Shown here: one piece after another, positions 60,101-64,000 of the stretch
Layout of the letters: each line of letters begins with the position of its first letter
How positions within the stretch are numbered: the first letter of the stretch is position 1
Assembly: GCF_014205275.1 (NCBI RefSeq)
Contig: NZ_JACHND010000001.1
Location: forward strand, 2,480,001-2,544,000
DNA length: 64,000 nt
Direction of reading: 5' to 3'
Origin: Sphaerisporangium siamense
GTDB taxonomy: Bacteria > Actinomycetota > Actinomycetes > Streptosporangiales > Streptosporangiaceae
The notes under the pieces: model-generated
Database searches by the model: none
Told to the model about the DNA's origin: nothing
The model's input: the letters and a program-made list of their open reading frames with translations, nothing else
Program-made: the position numbers and the translations under genes

Positions 60101-61481
60101 TCTCGGCGCCGAGCCGCCAGGACAGGCTCGGATGGCCGCCGGCCAGCACCACCGCGCACGTGCTCCGCGCCGCCCCGACCAGCGCCTCCGCCCAGGGCGG
60201 CGTCTCGGGGACCACGCCGACGAACGCGGCCGTCCTGCCGTTCAGGGTGACCGCGACCGGCCGCACGCCCTTGTCGCTCCAGTGCGGCGCCGTCGCGGGA
60301 ACGGCCGCGAGCGGCTCGGCGACCCAGTCGTCCCGCTCGTGCCGCCGGGTCGCGTCCGCGCCTTCGAGCATGGTGTAGATGCGGGCGTGCAGCTCGTCGA
60401 CGTCCACGCCCGAGTCCATGATGATCACTTCGTGGACGGTCCAGGTCTTGCGCGTCAGCGCGTCGGCGTCGAACACGACCGTGTCCACGCGGTCCATGCC
60501 GCGCAGCGCGTCCCGGTCGAGCACGAGCCCGCCACGGTGCGCCGCCGCGCGGCCCAGGCTGCTGACGAACGCGTCCCTGCCGAGCCTGGCCGCCCGCGGC
60601 GTGGCGGAGACCAGCATCGCGAGCGCGCGTTCCTGGTGGGCGCTCAGGAGGGACGTCACCCCGTAGGAGGCCAGCGCGCCGACGCTGAGGGAGTCGGCGT
60701 AGCGCTCGATGGGGCCGTAGGGCAGGGGGACGGGGCGTGGGGTGGGGGCGGGCCTGAGGTGGCGGTAGGAGCCCTTGGCGGCGGCGAGCCGCTCTTCGGC
60801 GGCGTGCCAGGCGCGCAGGCCCGCGCGTGCCTCGGCCAGGCGGCCCGTGGCGGCCAGGGACTCGATGAGCATGCCGAGGGGGCGCAGGGCCAGCGTCTGG
60901 GCGGTGAAGCGCGTCGTGGCGAACACCACGTTCGCGGTGGGACGGCCGACCCGGCGCTCCACCTCGTGCCGGACGCGCGGCGCGGCCTCGGCCAGCTGCA
61001 GCAGCGCGGGCAGCGTGGCCGGGACCTTGGCGACGCGGACCACCTGGCCCGCCAGCGTCAGGCCCATGCCCGCGAGGCCCGCGCCGAGCTCCACCAGCGC
61101 GCGCGCCTGCTGGTCCACCGCGTGCCGCGCCGTACGCCCGCCGCCGTCGCCCTCGCCGGGCACGTCCAGCTCGTCCACGGCCGACACCAGCGCGGCGACG
61201 TCGGCCTGCCGCGGGTCGCAGCCGGCGAACACGAAGCCGAGCGCGCCGTTGACCTCCGCGCGCGTCACCCCGTCGATCCGCAGGAGGCGCTTCTCCAGGG
61301 CGCGGGACGCCTCCGGGCCTCCGGCGCCGCCGACGTGGCGCAGCTCGACGCGCAGGCCCCCCGCGCACGCGTGGACCCGCCGCGGGCAGGGCAGCAGCTC
61401 CCGGACCGGATCGGGCAGCAGGGAGGCCAGGGCGGCGGCCGGACCCCTGAGTCCACCCCTGAGTCCACGCAGCAGGAACAC
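57111..61481 (-). CDS. large P-type cation ATPase (CtpI-like)
   Basis: A 1456-residue membrane ATPase, much longer than the usual 700-900. The N-terminal about 600 residues hold a degenerate HMA-like domain without CxxC (VTRAEVNGALGFVFAGCDP), a large soluble half, and LAGDCASLAALATGAWSG. The C-terminal ATPase core contains the actuator motif GESRLVAKSV, the phosphorylated Asp920 in CFDKTGTLTQG, KGAPEVVLTRCGTM, and GDGANDAPAIRLADVGVALGS. The phosphorylation and hinge motifs are all intact. This is the layout of mycobacterial CtpI, whose ion is not firmly known. GGAGGC precedes the GTG at 61481. A Thr/Arg-rich membrane protein is encoded upstream. Confidence 0.88.
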   Translation of the reverse strand: MFLLRGLRGGLRGPAAALASLLPDPVRELLPCPRRVHACAGGLRVELRHVGGAGGPEASRALEKRLLRIDGVTRAEVNGALGFVFAGCDPRQADVAALVSAVDELDVPGEGDGGGRTARHAVDQQARALVELGAGLAGMGLTLAGQVVRVAKVPATLPALLQLAEAAPRVRHEVERRVGRPTANVVFATTRFTAQTLALRPLGMLIESLAATGRLAEARAGLRAWHAAEERLAAAKGSYRHLRPAPTPRPVPLPYGPIERYADSLSVGALASYGVTSLLSAHQERALAMLVSATPRAARLGRDAFVSSLGRAAAHRGGLVLDRDALRGMDRVDTVVFDADALTRKTWTVHEVIIMDSGVDVDELHARIYTMLEGADATRRHERDDWVAEPLAAVPATAPHWSDKGVRPVAVTLNGRTAAFVGVVPETPPWAEALVGAARSTCAVVLAGGHPSLSWRLGAERSVPGGDRLARSVRALQEDGHAVAVVAARPRRGLREADLGIGLIAAPDRTPWDAHVIGGPEIAHMLLTAFAPARVASRRGMKVSAAGAAVGAGLTVLGPAAGAVRRVQLAGDCASLAALATGAWSGRDLGRGRLPERAGRTPWHALPASDVLERLSSCPSGLTAEEAASRVEGPRPRPRAVRLPLLRATAEELANPLTPVLATAAGVSASVGSALDAVLIAGVLAVNGLIGGAQRHNADRALHRLTGATAISVRVRRPSGTVSATADDLVPGDVIELRSGDAVPADCRVLKARGVEVDEAPLTGESRLVAKSVLPTAALAVAERSSMVYQGTTVAAGECLAVVVATGPATEARRMAEFERGQVPPTGVELRLRALSRQIMPVAVGSGVLLMATNLLRRSPLASALAPAVNLAVAAVPEGLPFIATVAELAAAKRLSTRETLVRNPSTIEALGRVDVLCFDKTGTLTQGHISLRGISDGRVELPADALPDDYRRVLAAALRAGPKPEGEGVVPHPTDRAVMEGAARLGVDPTEGLPGWRRVAELPFESARGYHAVLGTAPASRRGTRGRGGRPHVLTVKGAPEVVLTRCGTMLSDGQVAPLDDEAAATLAKEVDRLAQQGLRVLAVAERAASGRLDLDESRIDGLCFLGFLGLADPVRPTAARSVARLARAGVRIVMITGDHPSTAEAIAAELNVVNGPRIMTGPQLDRLDDAALAKVLPEVSVFARVTPAHKARIVAGLQRAGKVVAVTGDGANDAPAIRLADVGVALGSRATPAARASADVVVTDDRIETIVEAIVEGRAMWSSVRDALGILLGGNLGEIVFTVGSNLLAGRNTLNARQLLLVNLLTDMLPALAVAVRPPSATSPETLLSEGPEASLGEALNRDIYARAATTAAAASLAWTFARYTGTASRADTVGLIGLVVAQLAQTVAAGGRDRTVLLAASVSLASLFVVISVPGLSHVFGCRPVGPVAWGIGLAGGTAAGLATRLLGRPGGA

Positions 61482-61511
61482 GACGCCTCCACGAACCCCG
61501 GTGGTACAAGC

Positions 61512-61546
61512 CGATCAGGCCGCGCGAACCATGCGCGGCCTGATCG
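61512..61546 (-). terminator. 14-bp hairpin between the Thr-rich gene and the ATPase gene
   Basis: CGATCAGGCCGCGC pairs perfectly with GCGCGGCCTGATCG around a 7-nt loop. It lies between the upstream gene stop and the ATPase start, so read-through would be needed for co-transcription. Confidence 0.75.
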
Positions 61547-61568
61547 TTCGTTGATGAGTCTGCCCAGG

Positions 61569-62435
61569 TCAGGGCGTTGTACGCCCCTCTGTCGGCGGAC
61601 TCGTCCTCGGTGTCGCGGCGGTCCCGGACGTCGTGCCGGCGGACGTCGTGCCGCCCGCCCCCGCGCGGGTGCTCCGCGAGGCGGCGCCGGTCGTCCTGGA
61701 CGGCGTCGTCCGCGCCCGCGTGCCCGTGGCGCCGGTCGTCCGGGACGTGCCCGTCGTCCGGGAGGTGCCGGTGGTCCGCGAGGCGGCCCGCGAGGTGGTC
61801 CCGGTGGTCCGCGAGCGCGAGGTGGTCCCGGCGGCCCCTGTGGTCCCGGTCGTGCGCGACCGCGTCCCGGTGGTACGCCCGGCCGTCCCGGTCGTGCGGG
61901 ACGTGGTGCCGGCCGCCCGCGAGGTCGTCGCCCGCGCGGGCGTGCGGGGCGTGGTGGTCCGCGTGGTCGCCCGGCCGGCCCGCGGCGTGGTCGTCCTGGT
62001 CGTCCTGGTCGTGGCGCGCGCGGCCGGGCGCGCCGGCTCGGCGGCGGACGGCTCCCCGCCGGTCCTGCGGCCGGCGGCGGCGCAGGCGCGCTGGGCGATC
62101 ACGGTCCCGGCCCCGATCGCGGCGGCCACGGGCCACTCCAGCAGCCCGAGCACCGCGAGCAGGCCGAGGCCGCCGTAGTAGGCGACGCGTTCGGGCGGCG
62201 GCAGGAACGTGCGCGCCGTCTCTACGGCCCGGCTCATCTCCTGGCCGCGGCGCCCTGTCTCACCGGTCGTGCTCGTCACGCGGGGCATGCGAGGCATCCT
62301 GGGCATGCGGGGCATGTGGGGCCGGTGGACGTGGAAGCTGACGACAGGCGTGTCCATGCTGAACAGGTCGCCGTTGGCCCCGGATGCCGATGGCGTCGCT
62401 GTACGTCCGGTTCGTGACGTCGGAGTCACGGTCAT
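61569..62435 (-). CDS. membrane protein with Thr/Arg/Gly-rich tail
   Basis: A 288-residue protein. The N-terminal part contains a short tandem MPR-MPR-MPR-MPR run (about 41-52). One or two hydrophobic helices lie at about 86-114 (YYGGLGLLAVLGLLEWPVAA). The remaining 170 residues are almost entirely Thr, Arg, Ala, Gly and Ser with repeated RTTGT/SRTTG patterns, strongly basic and disordered. AGGAGG precedes the ATG at 62435. Similar low-complexity membrane proteins sit next to CtpI-like ATPases in some actinobacteria, but no role is known. Long open frames on the opposite strand are artefacts of the repetition. Confidence 0.7.
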   Translation of the reverse strand: MTVTPTSRTGRTATPSASGANGDLFSMDTPVVSFHVHRPHMPRMPRMPRMPRVTSTTGETGRRGQEMSRAVETARTFLPPPERVAYYGGLGLLAVLGLLEWPVAAAIGAGTVIAQRACAAAGRRTGGEPSAAEPARPAARATTRTTRTTTPRAGRATTRTTTPRTPARATTSRAAGTTSRTTGTAGRTTGTRSRTTGTTGAAGTTSRSRTTGTTSRAASRTTGTSRTTGTSRTTGATGTRARTTPSRTTGAASRSTRAGAGGTTSAGTTSGTAATPRTSPPTEGRTTP

Positions 62436-62494
62436 AGCCCCTCCTCAGGTGCTCAACAATCTCTTCATTTCACCTTTTGCCCAGCTCAAGAGGG

Positions 62495-63766
62495 ATGACC
62501 AGCGCCAAACCCACTGTCCTTCCCGATCCTTTGACATATCCGGACGACTTCTTAGCGGCCCCGACCGGGCGGACGTGCGGTGCTGTCGTGTTCGCCCCCA
62601 TGGGCGTAATCTCAGAGGGCGTGAGGCTGGATCTGGACTTCGTAAGCGCGCACGCCGGACGGTCTCCGGCCCGCTTGACCAGGCGAGACATCGCCAGAGC
62701 CCTGCTGGCGGTCCCGAGCGGGCAGGCCCTCGTGGCGCTCCCCGACATCCGCAGGGCCATGCTCGCCACGGGCAACCCCCTGTCCGCGGCGTTCTGGGAC
62801 TCGGCCAAGGCCACCCTCGCCTCCATCGAGGCGGGCGCGGCCACGGTCGGCGACGTGCAGCGGTGGCTGGAGGCGACCGGCACCGAGCCGATCCTCATCA
62901 CCCGCGCGTACTTCGTCTGGCCGGAGGAGGACGAACGCGGGCCCGTGGCCTCGGAGCTGTACGGCCTCCTCGTGGCCCACCTGGAGGCCCAGGTGGCCGA
63001 CGGCCGGATCGACCCCGACCGGCTCGCGTCCGGCGACACCGAGGCGCGGGAGGCGTACGAGGACATCCAGGACCGCTGGCTGGCCTCGCCGCTGCCCGAC
63101 GGCCGGGTGCCGGGCGCGGCCGTCAACGACGAGCTGGAGGAAGGTCTCTTCGCCACCTGGGACGAGGAGGAGGCGTTCGCGCTCAGCGAGCTGCGGCGGG
63201 TGCTCGCCGACCTTCCCGAGCCGTCGCTTCCCTTCGCCGAGCTGGAGGCCGCCGCACGGCGGCTGCGCGCGGCGCTCGCCGAACCCGGCTATCCGGGCTC
63301 GGTGCTGCGGGCCTGCGCCGGCATCGACGACGGGCCGCTGCCCGAGAGCGACGCCGACCTGTGGCTGACGGTCGCGGCGGGCATCGCCTCCCCGGTCTCC
63401 GACCTGCAGGACGAGGAGGCCCACCAGTTCTGGAACCTGGAGGCGGAGCTGAGCGAGGAGGACGCCGCGCTCGCCGCCCTGTGCACGATCCACCACGCCG
63501 ACTGGCTCGCCGCCGTGACGGCGCTGGCCCGGCGCGGTCCCGGAGTGCTGGCCTCTCCGGAACGGATCGCCCGGTTCGTGGCCGAGTCCGAGGACATCGA
63601 CGTCGACATGGACGACCCGGAGGATCTGCGGACCACCGAAGAGCTGTTCACCTCGGTGATGCCGCTGTGGGTGCGGCTCGGCATCGTGGACGAGCGGGCG
63701 ATCCTCACCCCGCTCGGCTGGTGGGGGCTGCCGAAGGCGCTGGAGCTGGCCTGGTCGCCCGGCTGA
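62495..63766 (+). CDS. conserved hypothetical protein, acidic and helical
   Basis: A 423-residue soluble protein of unrecognised family. It is rich in Glu, Asp, Ala and Leu and mostly helical. Visible landmarks are TRRDIARALLAVPSGQALVA, NPLSAAFWDSAKATLASIEA, and a C-terminal AILTPLGWWGLPKALELAWS. No membrane helix, signal peptide or catalytic motif is seen. AAGAGGG abuts the ATG at 62495, so the true start could be the TTG at 62477 or an ATG near 62600. It diverges from the Thr-rich protein gene across 60 bp. Strong coding bias makes the gene real. Confidence 0.7.
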   Translation: MTSAKPTVLPDPLTYPDDFLAAPTGRTCGAVVFAPMGVISEGVRLDLDFVSAHAGRSPARLTRRDIARALLAVPSGQALVALPDIRRAMLATGNPLSAAFWDSAKATLASIEAGAATVGDVQRWLEATGTEPILITRAYFVWPEEDERGPVASELYGLLVAHLEAQVADGRIDPDRLASGDTEAREAYEDIQDRWLASPLPDGRVPGAAVNDELEEGLFATWDEEEAFALSELRRVLADLPEPSLPFAELEAAARRLRAALAEPGYPGSVLRACAGIDDGPLPESDADLWLTVAAGIASPVSDLQDEEAHQFWNLEAELSEEDAALAALCTIHHADWLAAVTALARRGPGVLASPERIARFVAESEDIDVDMDDPEDLRTTEELFTSVMPLWVRLGIVDERAILTPLGWWGLPKALELAWSPG

Positions 63767-63810
63767 CGCTCACGCCGGGGAGCCGGCCGGGCGCCGCGTG
63801 CGAGGGCCCG

Positions 63811-64000
63811 TCAGCGGGCGGGCTCGGACTCCGGCGGCGCCTCGGCCACCAGGTCGGCGTACTCCGGGTGCTTCTCGATGTAGGCCGCCACGAAGGGGCA
63901 GAGCGGCACGACCCGCAGCCCGGTGTCGCGGGCCGCGTCGAGCGCCACGCGGATCAGGGTGCCGCCGAGCCCCTGGCCCTCGTACTCCTCGTCGATCTCG
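63811..64000 (-). CDS. GNAT-family N-acetyltransferase (N-terminus outside window)
   Basis: The last 62 residues are visible: EIDEEYEGQGLGGTLIRVAL, with the acetyl-CoA-binding pyrophosphate loop (GQGLGG), and LRVVPLCPFVAAYIEKHPEY near the end. This matches the small YjdJ/COG2388-type GNAT proteins of about 95-100 residues. The gene runs out of the window at 64000. Substrate unknown. Confidence 0.82.
   Translation of the reverse strand, partial: EIDEEYEGQGLGGTLIRVALDAARDTGLRVVPLCPFVAAYIEKHPEYADLVAEAPPESEPAR

Noticed and set aside
61577..62341. Plus-strand ORFs of 180-250 codons opposite the Thr-rich gene
   Set aside because: Reverse translation of a low-complexity repeat; the minus strand has the ribosome-binding site and the membrane helix.

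Overview
The window is about 64 kb of very GC-rich DNA with many GTG starts, strong third-position G/C bias and typical actinomycete families: XRE/DUF397/HATPase regulatory clusters, an F420-type PPOX protein, Lrp-regulated 4-hydroxyphenylpyruvate dioxygenase, M28 aminopeptidases, a perfect Rex operator and TTA codons in accessory genes. It is a chromosomal segment of a filamentous actinomycete. A Streptosporangiales-type organism is my inference only; no rRNA or marker gene is present to settle it.

0-15 kb: a truncated sigma factor with its YCII partner, a type-5 uracil-DNA glycosylase, a 1047-residue membrane-anchored NACHT NTPase (candidate defence or signalling gene), a type II NADH dehydrogenase under a Rex operator, an unusual tRNA with anticodon UAA but no long variable arm, an MmyB-like regulator, a Bax-inhibitor-1 protein, DUF4287 and PPOX genes, a thiolase, a beta-propeller lipoprotein and an SGNH hydrolase.

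14.6-26.9 kb: the two halves of transsulfuration (cystathionine beta-synthase and cystathionine gamma-synthase) lie 4.4 kb apart, with an orphan histidine kinase and an MMPL-like protein without porter loops between them. An IS5-type element sits exactly at the metB stop codon and splits a 22-bp palindrome. A VWA protein / MoxR-type AAA ATPase pair and a FIST sensor protein follow.

27-32.5 kb: a ROK kinase carrying an in-frame 30-bp minisatellite, a second 20-bp minisatellite, a secreted RNase Sa/barnase-type ribonuclease with its barstar inhibitor, an ECF sigma factor translationally coupled to a membrane partner, and threonine ammonia-lyase.

32.5-40.4 kb: accessory regulatory region with two copies of a ~278-bp dispersed repeat, an HTH-Ser/Thr kinase fusion, two DUF397 genes with an Scr1-type XRE regulator and a divergent HATPase (WhiJ/AbaA-like locus), a small secreted protein and an HTH-transmembrane protein with a TTA codon.

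40.4-64 kb: hppD-RDD-M1 peptidase operon with a divergent Lrp regulator, a class A penicillin-binding protein, a DUF255/thioredoxin-fold protein, a tandem duplication of secreted M28 peptidases (including their terminators), a large secreted anchor-type protein, several tiny membrane-type ORFs with good ribosome-binding sites, a PAP2 protein, a split RibD pair, a 1456-residue CtpI-like P-type ATPase with a Thr/Arg-rich membrane protein upstream, an unknown gene and a truncated GNAT acetyltransferase.
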